A stretch of 49,782 nucleotides of DNA from an uncultured Clostridia bacterium (GTDB lineage: Bacteria > Bacillota > Clostridia > TANB77 > CAG-508), in assembly GCA_934130975.1 (NCBI GenBank), contig CAKOYU010000012.1, positions 1 through 49,782 on the forward strand, read 5' to 3'. The translations under genes and the position numbers were made by a program. Position 1 is the first letter of the stretch. Every line of letters starts with the position of its first letter. This document shows positions 6,838 to 15,067 of this stretch, one piece after another. Under the pieces are notes generated by a model. The model worked only from the letters and a program-made list of their open reading frames with translations. It did not search any database and was not told the DNA's origin.

Positions 6838-7458
6838 ATGTTCAAAAGAGAAATGCAACACCTCTTTAAAAGTGTTTGGTGTGATGAGCCGATGCTATAA
6901 AGTTCATTCGTATTTGTATAAGCAGTCTATTTATACAAAATGCGTGAGTGAGATTTTAGAACACAGACTCACAATAATAAAAGAGTATTCGGTGGCATAT
7001 CTTGGTGTGGATTTATAATTGTAAAAAGTTTGGACAAGTATGAACAAAGATACTTTAGTAGTATCAGCAATTATAGTAGCAAAGCTACTTACTAGACTAC
7101 CTATGAAACGAGGCGAACGACCGACGGTTTCAGTTTGTATAGGTGTAATAATTCTATTTTTTATAAATGGGATATTACACCTAATTTACTTCAGCTCACT
7201 CTCTCTGGTTTCTAGTCGGGGTGGCTTTGAACTCACAAAAAATTTATATGCAAATATAAAATTTTTGTAAGTATGCGTGGAAGTATGAAACCGAGCTAGG
7301 TTTCATAAGAGCTAAGAAAAAATTTGTAAAAATGTTTTTCTTGGCTCTTTTTTTCAATAAATTGCGAAAAGCAAATTTATTGAAACATAAAAAATACACG
7401 GAAGTAGAATTTTTTATGAAAAACCTAAAAATGCAGATAAGCAATTTTAGGTTTTAGG
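6838..7458 (+). other. gene-free, hairpin-rich region upstream of oriT
   Basis: About 620 bp with no convincing gene but many separate inverted repeats: 6913-6921/6931-6939 (TTTGTATAA), 6944-6949/6967-6972, 7075-7080/7084-7089, 7104-7109/7127-7132, 7141-7150/7173-7182 (AGGTGTAATA), 7284-7292/7299-7307 (TATGAAACC), 7353-7363/7374-7384 and 7420-7430/7445-7455 (AAAACCTAAAA). The serial layout suggests a structured RNA or single-stranded DNA region, for example a lagging-strand origin or a leader controlling the relaxase. Function is inferred only. Confidence 0.5.
7309..7354 (+). terminator. terminator/attenuator in the relaxase leader region
   Basis: GAGCTAAGAAAAA (from 7309) pairs with TTTTTCTTGGCTC (to 7347) with a G-T pair, followed by T7. 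It lies 205 bp before the relaxase start. Confidence 0.6.
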
Positions 7459-7459
7459 G

Positions 7460-7516
7460 GTGTGGGGTTCGCAACCCTGCCACACAGATAAACTTTGTTT
7501 GTCTAGTGTGTTAGAC
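7460..7516 (+). other. oriT: oriT of the MobV (pMV158) type
   Basis: TAGTGTG/TTA at 7504-7513 is the conserved nick sequence of MobV origins, with the nick expected between 7510 and 7511. It is embedded in GTCTA-n6-TAGAC (7501-7516) and preceded by the inverted repeat AGATAAAC/GTTTGTCT (7486-7493/7497-7504), the same architecture as pMV158. A further hairpin, GTGTGGGGTT-CGC-AACC...CCACAC, lies at 7460-7485. The relaxase starts 43 bp downstream of this region. Confidence 0.82.
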
Positions 7517-7558
7517 ATTGAAACAATATCTCAAATGAATAAGGAGGTGCATGGAGAT

Positions 7559-8806
7559 ATGAGTTACGCTATCGTAAGAAATGAAAAATTAACACGAGCA
7601 GAAATAAATGGAAAGGGAACTCATAATGATAGAAAAGCAAAAAATCATACTAATAAAGATATTGACCCTACAAGAACACATTTAAATTATTACATTAAGA
7701 AAAACGAACTAACATACACAAAAGAATTTGATAAATATTTGAAAGAAAATAATTTACAATGTCATCTTCGTAGCAATAGTATAATAATGTGTCAAATGGT
7801 GTTTACATCAGACCAAGCTTTTTTTGATAAAATTGGAGAAAATGAAACAAAAAGATACTTTGATGAATGTTATAAATTTATATGCAATTATAAAAATCTA
7901 GGCGAAAAGAATATAATATCAGCAGTTGTTCATTTAGATGAAGGAGCTCCTCATTTACATTTGATGTTTGTTCCTGTTGTTCATACAAAAGATAAAAATG
8001 GAAAAGAAATTGAAAAAATATGTGCAAGAGATTTTTGGAAAGGTCGAGATAGTTATAGAAAATTACAAGATGCTTATTTTAATCATGTAAAATCAAAAGG
8101 TTTTGATTTAGAAAGAGGCATGTTTGTTGAAGCTACAAACAGAAAGCATTATTCTGTTGAAGAATATAAAAAGATTACAAATTATGAAAATACCAAGAAA
8201 ATTTTAAAAGAAATGAAACTTGAATTACCAGAAGTTCTAGATATAAATGACATCAGTAAGTTTTCAATAAAAAGAGATGAAAAAATATTAGAAAAAATTA
8301 TAAAACCTCAAAACGACTTGATTAAGGAATTATATAAAGATAATCTTACTTTAAATAAAGAACTATCAAAACAAGCTAAAGTTGTTGATGAAGCTGTAAA
8401 ATATCAAAAAGAACGAGATAAAATCATTGCTGATAACAAAGAATTACACAATACTGTAAAAGAAATAAAACACGAATATCAAAACAAAAATGGTACTCTT
8501 GATTTAAAATATAATAATAGAAAAAGAGAACTTGAAAAAGAATATCAAGAAAAAACTTATAATTTAGAGTATGAATACAAATATAAAGTTCGTAAATTAG
8601 AAAGAGAAAATAGCAAATTACACAAAATAATTGATAAATTCTACGAAACTATTGATAAATTCATACATTGGATTTGTGTTAAATTTGATATTGCCGAAGA
8701 AGATAATTTAATTAGAGATTTTCAAAAAGAAACTAATACTTTTCTTGATCCAGAAAAACAAATAAAACACGAAGAAATGAACAAAGAATGGGATTTAGAG
8801 AGATAA
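7559..8806 (+). CDS. MobV family relaxase (Mob/Pre)
   Basis: 415 residues. The start is the ATG at 7559 (MSYAIVRNEKLTRAEI) with AAGGAGG upstream; upstream in-frame codons run through oriT. Hallmarks are SYAIVRNEKL, the HNDR motif near residue 25, and the metal-binding HLDEGAPHLHLMFVPVV near 135, which is motif III of MobV relaxases. The C-terminal half is a long coiled coil (about 255-380). It nicks oriT at TAGTGTG/TTA just upstream and leads the DNA strand into a helper's conjugation channel. Unlike most relatives it sits in an integrated element with a tyrosine integrase and no recognised plasmid replication gene. A terminator at 8812-8846 follows. Confidence 0.92.
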   Translation: MSYAIVRNEKLTRAEINGKGTHNDRKAKNHTNKDIDPTRTHLNYYIKKNELTYTKEFDKYLKENNLQCHLRSNSIIMCQMVFTSDQAFFDKIGENETKRYFDECYKFICNYKNLGEKNIISAVVHLDEGAPHLHLMFVPVVHTKDKNGKEIEKICARDFWKGRDSYRKLQDAYFNHVKSKGFDLERGMFVEATNRKHYSVEEYKKITNYENTKKILKEMKLELPEVLDINDISKFSIKRDEKILEKIIKPQNDLIKELYKDNLTLNKELSKQAKVVDEAVKYQKERDKIIADNKELHNTVKEIKHEYQNKNGTLDLKYNNRKRELEKEYQEKTYNLEYEYKYKVRKLERENSKLHKIIDKFYETIDKFIHWICVKFDIAEEDNLIRDFQKETNTFLDPEKQIKHEEMNKEWDLER

Positions 8807-8811
8807 CATAA

Positions 8812-8846
8812 TTTAAAGGCAAGTTGGGTTAAAACTTGCCTTTAAA
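8812..8846 (+). terminator. strong hairpin after the relaxase gene
   Basis: TTTAAAGGCAAGTT is perfectly complementary to AACTTGCCTTTAAA over a 7-base loop, just after the relaxase stop. Converging minus-strand genes end at 8938, so it may serve both sides. Confidence 0.7.
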
Positions 8847-8937
8847 TACCTATATAGTTATTCTCTGCTAATTCAAATTTTATAGACACAATTATATCTT
8901 TATAGGATTGAACAATATATCACTCCCATAATAAATT

Positions 8938-9336
8938 TTAACTATCTGTTTGTAACTTTTTTCTTATTTTTATTATTTTTCCTTTATAATTATTTATATT
9001 AGTATTTAATGAATTAATTTGTTCCTCATATAAATCAAGTAATTTCTTTTTTTGTATTTCAGATAAATCTTTAGTTAATAAGAATGCATTTTTCTTATTA
9101 ATTCCAATTTTCTCTAATTCTTCTTGTATTTTAAGTAATTTCTTCTTATCTGGATCTTCAGTATATTTTATAGAATTTAAAAAATTATTTGCTTTCAAAT
9201 CATTGCTATTTTGAATATCAGAAAAGAACGCATAATTTGTTTCTTTTTTATTAGTAATTCTTTTGAAAAAATTAATAATTCTTTTTAATATTCCATAATT
9301 TCCAACAACTTGCAAACTAGTTTCATTTGTGTTCAT
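8938..9336 (-). CDS. unknown element-borne protein, 132 residues
   Basis: The start is taken as the ATG at 9336 (MNTNETSLQVVGNYGILKR) because TGGAGG precedes it; seven more codons upstream lie inside the previous gene's end. There is no signal or clear membrane helix. The N-terminal half has a basic amphipathic stretch (RIINFFKRITNKKE) and the C-terminal half is helical and lysine-rich, probably a coiled coil (residues 70-128). It starts 13 bp after the 691-residue gene, so the two are co-transcribed and probably work together. I recognise no family. Confidence 0.65.
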   Translation of the reverse strand: MNTNETSLQVVGNYGILKRIINFFKRITNKKETNYAFFSDIQNSNDLKANNFLNSIKYTEDPDKKKLLKIQEELEKIGINKKNAFLLTKDLSEIQKKKLLDLYEEQINSLNTNINNYKGKIIKIRKKLQTDS

Positions 9337-9349
9337 AATTAACCTCCAT

Positions 9350-11425
9350 TTACTCATCAGATAAAGATATATCTTTATCTGAATCTAGTTGTTCATATTC
9401 TGCTAATAAATCTTGAGCTCCTTTTTCTTGTTCTGTCAATATTTTTTTAGCAGTTGCTCTACCTACCACTTCTCCAAGAAATGATTCATCAGGATATTGT
9501 AAATCATTTTTTGATTTTTCTAACTCAGATTCTGTTTCCATTCTCATAATATCTCTACACACTCTTTCAATGTGTGGTGCTGGGAAACGTCCACAACAGT
9601 CCTGTTCTTTGGCATGATCATCTAAAAATTTTGAAAATCTATTTGGATTTTGATTTATAAATTCTATAACACTATCTATATTTACACCACTTTGATGTCT
9701 CGCCCATTCTGAATAAGAACTAGATAGTCCCATCGCTGTCTCAGGATAATTTTCTTCTTCGCCTTTCCAAACTACAGTATAATTACCACCATTAGTCCAA
9801 TCAGCACCTTTAATATGATATTTTTCACCATTGATTTCAAAATCATAAACAGTACGTGAATAATATCCATCAGCTCTTCCATATTTATAATGATGATCTT
9901 TTACTTGTACTGGTTTAGCCTTATGATTAAATTGCTCTATCTGTTCTGGTGTCATCTCAGCTACTTCACTTTGCAAATACATCATATCAGAAATTGTATT
10001 ATATGGACATTTTACTTGTAGATCTGTTACCCCTGCATTATCTGATAATTCTCCACCAATTAAATATGGTGCATTTTCTTCTTCTCCTATAGCTCCTATT
10101 ACATTTTCTGAACTGTATCTTAATCTATTATCAGTTCTCCAGTTACTTAAAACTGATACTTCTCCAATTCCACCTTGTGCAAATTCTTCTAATTGTTTAT
10201 TAGCTTCACTTAATGATTTAGTATTAGCAGAATCAATTATTTCATTTAATTCTGTTCCATCAATTTCAATATCCAGAGTTTTTCCTCTAATAACAGGATG
10301 AGCAACCGATATTATTAGTTTTGATTTTTCTGTTTCTTCATCTTGTAACATTCTAATATAATTCTTTTCATTTTCTGATAATGATGATTCTCTTAATATT
10401 TCTACAATCTGTTCAGGAGTTAATTCTTCTGATTTTGATTTTTCAGCTAAAGTTGCTAAAAGCATATTATATGCATCATTCATTTCTTGTTGACTAGATG
10501 GCATTACCTTTTGTGTTAAGAACTGTTCTTTTTCGTCCCATGGAATATTTGAATCCATTTCTAAATATTCCTTTAATGTATCAAATGAAGTTAAATTTTC
10601 TGTTCTAGCTAATCTTATGAAATTATCATCAACTTCGTCTCTTAAGGAATGTGATATAAATAAGTCCTGTAATTGTTCTTTTTCAACTTCAGTTAATTGT
10701 TTGTTGTTATGAATAGTAGAAAGTCCTCTCATAATACTTTCTCGTCCAAATGAAACAGTACCATTTTCTTGCATTTGTTCTTGTAATTTTTTAAATATTC
10801 TGCTACTTAAATTTTGTGGACAACTCTTTCTTTCTGTTTTTCCAGACCAATTAGGAACATATTGTTCCATTAGTTCTGTTTCGCGGTCTCTTACTGGTTG
10901 AACATCTGTCATAAATTGTTGAAAATCTTTTTGATGCCCATTTGTAGCCAAAAATTCAGCAACTTCGCTTTCTAGGCCGTATGTTCTAGCCACTCTATTA
11001 ATATTTTGAAATGGCAATTTATCTACAAATTTTCTATATTCATCTATTCCACCGTCTAAAATTTTTAACAATCTTTTTTGAGTTGCATGATAGAAAGTTA
11101 ATGCCCATGTATCCACATTTTCATAATATCTATTTGGTAAGTATGATAATGCTAGTTCTCTTTCTTTATCACCTAGTAAGGACATTATTCCATCTTCTTG
11201 TCTATCTTTTCCACATTCTAATATCTCGTGTCTAACATCATAATCTTTATATATTGTACCTAATTCGTATATCATAGAGCTAGTTATTTTATCTATATCT
11301 TCTTTGATTTGTCTAGCATTTACAGTTCCGTTATGAGCTCTAGAATATGTAGCAATCAATTTAGATACTTCATATTTGTCTATTCCTAATGTTTCCATTA
11401 ATTCACTTCTTATACCTTTTGCCAT
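9350..11425 (-). CDS. unknown 691-residue element cargo protein
   Basis: The start is the ATG at 11425 (MAKGIRSELMETLGIDKYEV) with AAAGGTGG upstream; a GTG four codons earlier lies inside that site. Residues 1-370 look all-helical and acidic (LTEVEKEQLQDLFISHSLRD; LTPEQIVEILRESSLSENEK). About 380-600 is a mixed alpha/beta part with aromatic, glycine-rich segments (KDHHYKYGRADGYYSRTVYD; WTNGGNYTVVWKGEEENYP), followed by a CCGRFPAPHIERVCRD cysteine motif near 630. No signal peptide. It has a 17-bp-spaced promoter at 11464-11492. It is the largest cargo gene; no relaxase, helicase, nuclease or methylase motif is evident. Defence or establishment roles are conceivable but unsupported. Confidence 0.7.
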   Translation of the reverse strand: MAKGIRSELMETLGIDKYEVSKLIATYSRAHNGTVNARQIKEDIDKITSSMIYELGTIYKDYDVRHEILECGKDRQEDGIMSLLGDKERELALSYLPNRYYENVDTWALTFYHATQKRLLKILDGGIDEYRKFVDKLPFQNINRVARTYGLESEVAEFLATNGHQKDFQQFMTDVQPVRDRETELMEQYVPNWSGKTERKSCPQNLSSRIFKKLQEQMQENGTVSFGRESIMRGLSTIHNNKQLTEVEKEQLQDLFISHSLRDEVDDNFIRLARTENLTSFDTLKEYLEMDSNIPWDEKEQFLTQKVMPSSQQEMNDAYNMLLATLAEKSKSEELTPEQIVEILRESSLSENEKNYIRMLQDEETEKSKLIISVAHPVIRGKTLDIEIDGTELNEIIDSANTKSLSEANKQLEEFAQGGIGEVSVLSNWRTDNRLRYSSENVIGAIGEEENAPYLIGGELSDNAGVTDLQVKCPYNTISDMMYLQSEVAEMTPEQIEQFNHKAKPVQVKDHHYKYGRADGYYSRTVYDFEINGEKYHIKGADWTNGGNYTVVWKGEEENYPETAMGLSSSYSEWARHQSGVNIDSVIEFINQNPNRFSKFLDDHAKEQDCCGRFPAPHIERVCRDIMRMETESELEKSKNDLQYPDESFLGEVVGRATAKKILTEQEKGAQDLLAEYEQLDSDKDISLSDE

Positions 11426-11463
11426 TATTTGTTCCACCTTTCAAATTAAATTACTATATTCAT

Positions 11464-11492
11464 TTTATATCATATTAAAACATTTTTGTAAA
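11464..11492 (-). promoter_or_regulatory. promoter of the 691-residue/132-residue gene pair
   Basis: Minus strand TTTACA (11492-11487), 17 bp, TATAAA (11469-11464), about 40 bp before the start at 11425. Confidence 0.6.
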
Positions 11493-11531
11493 GTATATAA
11501 CATTTATAATAAAAAAATAATACATTTGTAA

Positions 11532-12661
11532 TGTTGCTATAATATTTACTACAATGACGAAGAATTTGGGTGGATGTTTCTAAAAATTCAAACCTGGTTT
11601 CCTTACAATGTACAAATTTATATAAATGGAAGAGAATATCTTTCTAAAGTTCTTGATAAAAATAATATAAAATATGAAATGTATAATAACTCTTTTTCAT
11701 ATATCGAAAATTTTGAGGAAGCACAAAAACTTGCAGATGGAATTTTAGATAAGAAAATTTCTGATTCATTTGATGGTATAATTAAAAGGATTAACAATTT
11801 ACTTCCAAATATAGAAAAAATTTTTAGTCATTCATACTATTGGTGTATTGATCAATGTGAGTTTGCAACCGATATTAATTTTAAGAGTCGTTCAGATTTA
11901 AGCTCTTTTTACAAGACACTGGTTGAAACTACATACTTTGCATTCAGTAGTGAAGATATATATTCTTTCTTTGGAAGAAATGTTTCTAAGATTCACACTT
12001 TTAAAAAAGGCGAAATTATTTCCGATTTAAGAGACAGGTATCAAGGTTACCGAATAAAATTTAAAATTAATAATAATCAAATTAAAATGTATGATAAAGT
12101 AAATAATTTACGTATTGAAGTTACAATCAATAATCCAAAAGACTTTAAAATTCTGAAAGAGAAAGAAAAACTAGTTAATCATAAAGATTTTCAAACAGTA
12201 AAAGAATGGGTTCCAATGGGAAAAAGTATAGCCAATCTTTATAGATATGTTGAAATTAGTAAATCTATTATTAAAAGGTATATAGATGCTATGCCAGAAA
12301 TTAATATAGATAAAGTATCAGTAGAAGATGTAACAAAAATTTCAAAAAGTAAAGAAGTTAATGGAAGACGTTATTCTGCATTTAATGTTTTAAACTCAGA
12401 AACATTATTGTTATTTCAAATAATTTCAAGTGGAGATTTTTGATTAATGGATTTAACAATAAAAATGTAAGAAAAAAATATTTTAAAGAAAATTGTGAAA
12501 CTAGTAAAAATATCAATAAGACAACTCGATTACTTGCAAAATTAAAAGCACATGGAATTATTAAGAAAGTAGCTCGAAAAAATAAGTATTATTTAACTAA
12601 TGATGGTAGAAAACTAATCTCAAATGTACTTATTTATACCAAAAGAGAACTATTAAATTAA
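11532..12661 (+). pseudogene. decayed gene: 5'-truncated and frameshifted, C-terminal winged-helix-like part
   Basis: The first ORF (ATG 11574, stop TGA 12441-12443) begins MFLKIQTWFPYNVQIYINGR; the next frame carries LINGFNNKNVRKKYF and a winged-helix-like end (LLAKLKAHGIIKKVARKNKY, YYLTNDGRK) to 12661. From memory, a longer uncharacterised family has ...EFG(F)M-KIQTWFP...INGRE...INGF-N-D...LRAHGLI-KV in one protein. Here the frame breaks in a T5 run (12437-12441), where one more T restores it. Similarity also continues upstream of the ATG (NDEEFGW) to an in-frame TAA at 11529-11531, so about 100 N-terminal residues seem lost. The ATG has almost no spacing to its GGGTGG. A -1 slip at TTTTTG or a sequence error are alternatives for the 3' break. 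Confidence 0.6.
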
Positions 12662-12665
12662 TTGT

Positions 12666-12714
12666 CCCCAAAATTCAAGATATTTTGGGGAAAGGGGAAT
12701 TATGCCCTTTTTTA
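12666..12714 (+). terminator. two consecutive hairpins after the decayed gene
   Basis: CCCCAAAAT (12666-12674) pairs with ATTTTGGGG (12682-12690); then AAAGGG(G)...GCCCTTTTTT to 12714 forms a second hairpin with a T-run. Confidence 0.6.
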
Positions 12715-12806
12715 TATTTTAAAATTAAAATCTTGTTTTTTATTACAGTTTTTTGACTGTAATATCATAAAGTTAATAATATAACACAAAATATCACAAT
12801 TTTTAT

Positions 12807-13922
12807 TTATTTATTTTCTACTAACCATTTATAAACTTCATCTTCTGCAAGTTTACCTTTTTTCATTTTATTTACTTTATCTTTAGCATCTTTTTTCCAT
12901 TTTTCAAAGTCTTTTTGAATAACTTTACTTTCTTTATTTCTTTGTGCTATCATAAATTTTTGCCTATAAATTCTTCTATAAAGAGCTTGTGTTTCATTGT
13001 TTTCTAAATTTTTCTTATATTGTTCATTTGCACCTTTTTCTCTACAAGTAGGGCTTTGGTCTGGATTTGCTAAATCGCAATATATTTCGTTTTGTCTGTA
13101 ACTTGGTATAAAATATCTACCACAATTTAAACAGGTCTTAATTTGCAAATTCTCGTGTCTTACTACTTGATCTAATATTGCAAAACACATACTTGTTAAT
13201 TTTGTACTTGTATAAAAATTATGAAGTTCTAGTTTAGAATCTTTGTTATTTATTCTTTTTATCAATTCTTGCATTGTTTCATTATGATTATAATTATGTA
13301 TGTTTATATAATTATCTGTTATAATTTCAATATCTTGTGAATATGTATAAAACTCGCTATCTCTTATGGTATAAGCTACAAATTTAGCAAGTTTATTTTC
13401 TTCTCCTTTTAATTCTTCATTTCCATTCAAGTTATATACAAAATCTACACATTTTTTAAAATTGTCTTGCCACTCAATAAATGTGTAGCTACTAGTTTCA
13501 AATATATCTTTTATAATTTTTCTAAAATGAATATCATCAATATAATCATCATTTTTAAAATAATCATTTGGTACATAATTTTTTACTAATTCATAACCAT
13601 AAGCATAAAAGAAAGTATTATATGCTGTTTCATAATTAGTAAAGTCTGCATTTAAAAAATTTATAAGCATAGCACCTAAGTTTTCTACATAGTGAATATA
13701 TATAGTAGATGGATGTCTTATTACTTCTTTATCTTTTCCAGCTTTTACTTTTGAAATATCTTTTTCTAATTTTAAATATAATTTTGTTTCATCATCAGGA
13801 TTAATTCTATCTCTTTTTACTTGATATAAGTATAAAGGTGTTGCATAATGTTCTTTTTTTTCTTCCAAATCAAACCACATATAAAAGTCTTCAGATACAT
13901 TTACACGAGGCAATTCTCTCAT
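12807..13922 (-). CDS. DUF6076-like protein with a C-terminal zinc-finger motif
   Basis: 371 residues from the ATG at 13922 (MRELPRVNVSEDFYMWFDLE), with AAAGGGGAA upstream; the longer frame has no ribosome site and crosses the promoter. Residues 1-260 form a helical, aromatic-rich part. Near 270-305 lies CLNCGRYFIPS...IYCD...TCREKG, a four-cysteine zinc ribbon like the CGNR or DUF6076 C-terminal finger, followed by a basic tail. Such proteins are common in Clostridia accessory DNA; the role is unknown. It is transcribed from one half of an unusual overlapping promoter pair at 13981-14020, opposite the small HTH gene. Confidence 0.65.
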   Translation of the reverse strand: MRELPRVNVSEDFYMWFDLEEKKEHYATPLYLYQVKRDRINPDDETKLYLKLEKDISKVKAGKDKEVIRHPSTIYIHYVENLGAMLINFLNADFTNYETAYNTFFYAYGYELVKNYVPNDYFKNDDYIDDIHFRKIIKDIFETSSYTFIEWQDNFKKCVDFVYNLNGNEELKGEENKLAKFVAYTIRDSEFYTYSQDIEIITDNYINIHNYNHNETMQELIKRINNKDSKLELHNFYTSTKLTSMCFAILDQVVRHENLQIKTCLNCGRYFIPSYRQNEIYCDLANPDQSPTCREKGANEQYKKNLENNETQALYRRIYRQKFMIAQRNKESKVIQKDFEKWKKDAKDKVNKMKKGKLAEDEVYKWLVENK

Positions 13923-13980
13923 TTTATATTCCCCTTTCAAAATAAATGTGAACAATTTTGAAAATATTTCTAAAATTGTA

Positions 13981-14020
13981 TTGACAAATATATTATACCA
14001 TAGTATAATAACAATGTCAA
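13981..14020. promoter_or_regulatory. two perfect, overlapping divergent promoters
   Basis: Plus: TTGACA 13981-13986, 17 bp, TATAAT 14004-14009. Minus: TTGACA 14020-14015, 17 bp, TATAAT 13997-13992. The two consensus promoters share the same 40 bp as a near-palindrome, so RNA polymerase can occupy only one at a time. Plus drives the HTH gene at 14185 with a ~170-base leader; minus drives the gene ending at 12807. Confidence 0.8.
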
Positions 14021-14184
14021 ATATTATAACTAAATTGTTCATAACATCATCGTATAAATAATTACTACAAACATCAGATGGCAATAATTAAATATTAGAC
14101 TGACTATTTCAAGGAAATAGCCAATAGGATTTTTATATTTAAAAACTTGCAAACAAAAAATCAACCAAAGGAGGAATAAAAAAA

Positions 14185-14652
14185 TTGAGCAATAAAGAAC
14201 AGATTTTAGATTTATATTATAATGAACATTTAAAACAAAATGAAATAGCAGAAATTGTTGGTACTAGTACTCAATATGTATCAAAAGTTGTAAGAACTGA
14301 TAGTAGAATTAATCAAGAAAAAGAAAGTCGCAAACAAACTAATTCAGAGCAAAGAAAAATCTATATGCAAAATTATTTTAAAACTTATAATAGACCAAAG
14401 AAAGAAGATTTAGCATATCAACAAATGATTGCTCAATTAGAACAAGATATACTAGAATTATCATTTAAAAATAATACTATTTCTAACTATGCTTTTGCAA
14501 AATGGAACTCATCTGCTTATCATACAAATAGTAAAGGAAATTTAGTTTTAAATAGAAATTTGAAAGTTGGATTTGATGTTCCAAAATCAATAAATATGAA
14601 TATCAAAGTGCCAACACAAAAATATAAACACAAATATTGTTATAGTTATTAA
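14185..14652 (+). CDS. small helix-turn-helix DNA-binding protein
   Basis: 155 residues from a TTG at 14185 with AAAGGAGG 10 bp before it. Residues 3-36 form a sigma-70 region 4-like or transposase-like helix-turn-helix (ILDLYYNEHLKQNEIAEIVG then TSTQYVSKVVR). The rest is basic and aromatic with no clear domain. It is the first gene after the plus half of the overlapping promoter pair, ahead of the excisionase-like gene and integrase, so it may regulate excision; that is inference. Confidence 0.7.
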   Translation: MSNKEQILDLYYNEHLKQNEIAEIVGTSTQYVSKVVRTDSRINQEKESRKQTNSEQRKIYMQNYFKTYNRPKKEDLAYQQMIAQLEQDILELSFKNNTISNYAFAKWNSSAYHTNSKGNLVLNRNLKVGFDVPKSINMNIKVPTQKYKHKYCYSY

Positions 14653-14653
14653 T

Positions 14654-14684
14654 AAGACTTTATTAAATTTATTTAATGAGTCTT
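14654..14684 (+). terminator. hairpin after the HTH gene
   Basis: AAGACTTTATTAAAT pairs with ATTTAATGAGTCTT (one mismatch), followed by TTGT. It could partly separate the HTH gene from the excisionase-like gene. Confidence 0.5.
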
Positions 14685-14721
14685 TTGTATTGTGAATTTT
14701 TAGGAAAGGAGGACTAGCATA

Positions 14722-14928
14722 ATGGGTACTATTAAAGAGAACTATCAAATGATGTTTACTTCATATCCAGATTTAGTAACCATCAAACAATTAACAAAAA
14801 TGCTTGGTATTGGTGTTACACTTGCTTATAGATTAGTTAAAAGTAATACCATTCCTGCATTAAAAGTAGGTAGAGAATACAAAATACCAAAAAGAAATGT
14901 TATAGCATATTTAACAAATCAAAATTAA
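14722..14928 (+). CDS. excisionase-like MerR-type HTH protein
   Basis: 68 residues with AAAGGAGG before the ATG. DLVTIKQLTKMLGIGVTLAY then RLVKSNTIPALKVGREYKIP is the helix-turn-helix of the HTH_17/excisionase family, which usually recognises att DNA or a promoter. It sits 139 bp before the integrase gene, as excisionase genes do in Tn916-like and related elements. It probably bends DNA at the element ends and controls the direction of recombination. Confidence 0.85.
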   Translation: MGTIKENYQMMFTSYPDLVTIKQLTKMLGIGVTLAYRLVKSNTIPALKVGREYKIPKRNVIAYLTNQN

Positions 14929-14955
14929 GCCATTGTCATTTATTTGATGATGGCT
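14928..14955 (+). terminator. hairpin between excisionase-like gene and integrase
   Basis: AGCCAT...ATGGCT imperfect stem directly overlapping the stop of the small gene, followed by ATATATTTT. It is a weak terminator or attenuator ahead of the integrase. Confidence 0.4.
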
Positions 14956-15067
14956 ATATATTTTATTACACAAACTAACTAGACTTAAATGTAATTACAT
15001 GGTATTATACAGGCAATATCAATAGTAAGTTAAATTTAAGCTGTTATAGAAAAGAAAGGAGTAAAAT

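Noticed and set aside
7040..7270. 76-codon plus-strand ORF in the hairpin-rich region before oriT
   Set aside because: It has no ribosome binding site, spans several inverted repeats, and its translation shows no domain. The base-paired structure explains the sequence better.
11535..11543. Extended -10 promoter (TGCTATAAT) before the decayed gene
   Set aside because: The same bases encode residues that look like remnants of the lost N-terminal part, and there is no -35 match at 17 bp.
12440..12661. Separate small winged-helix gene
   Set aside because: It starts at a TTG with no ribosome site directly at the stop of the previous ORF, and its sequence continues the preceding protein; a frameshifted C-terminal part is more likely.
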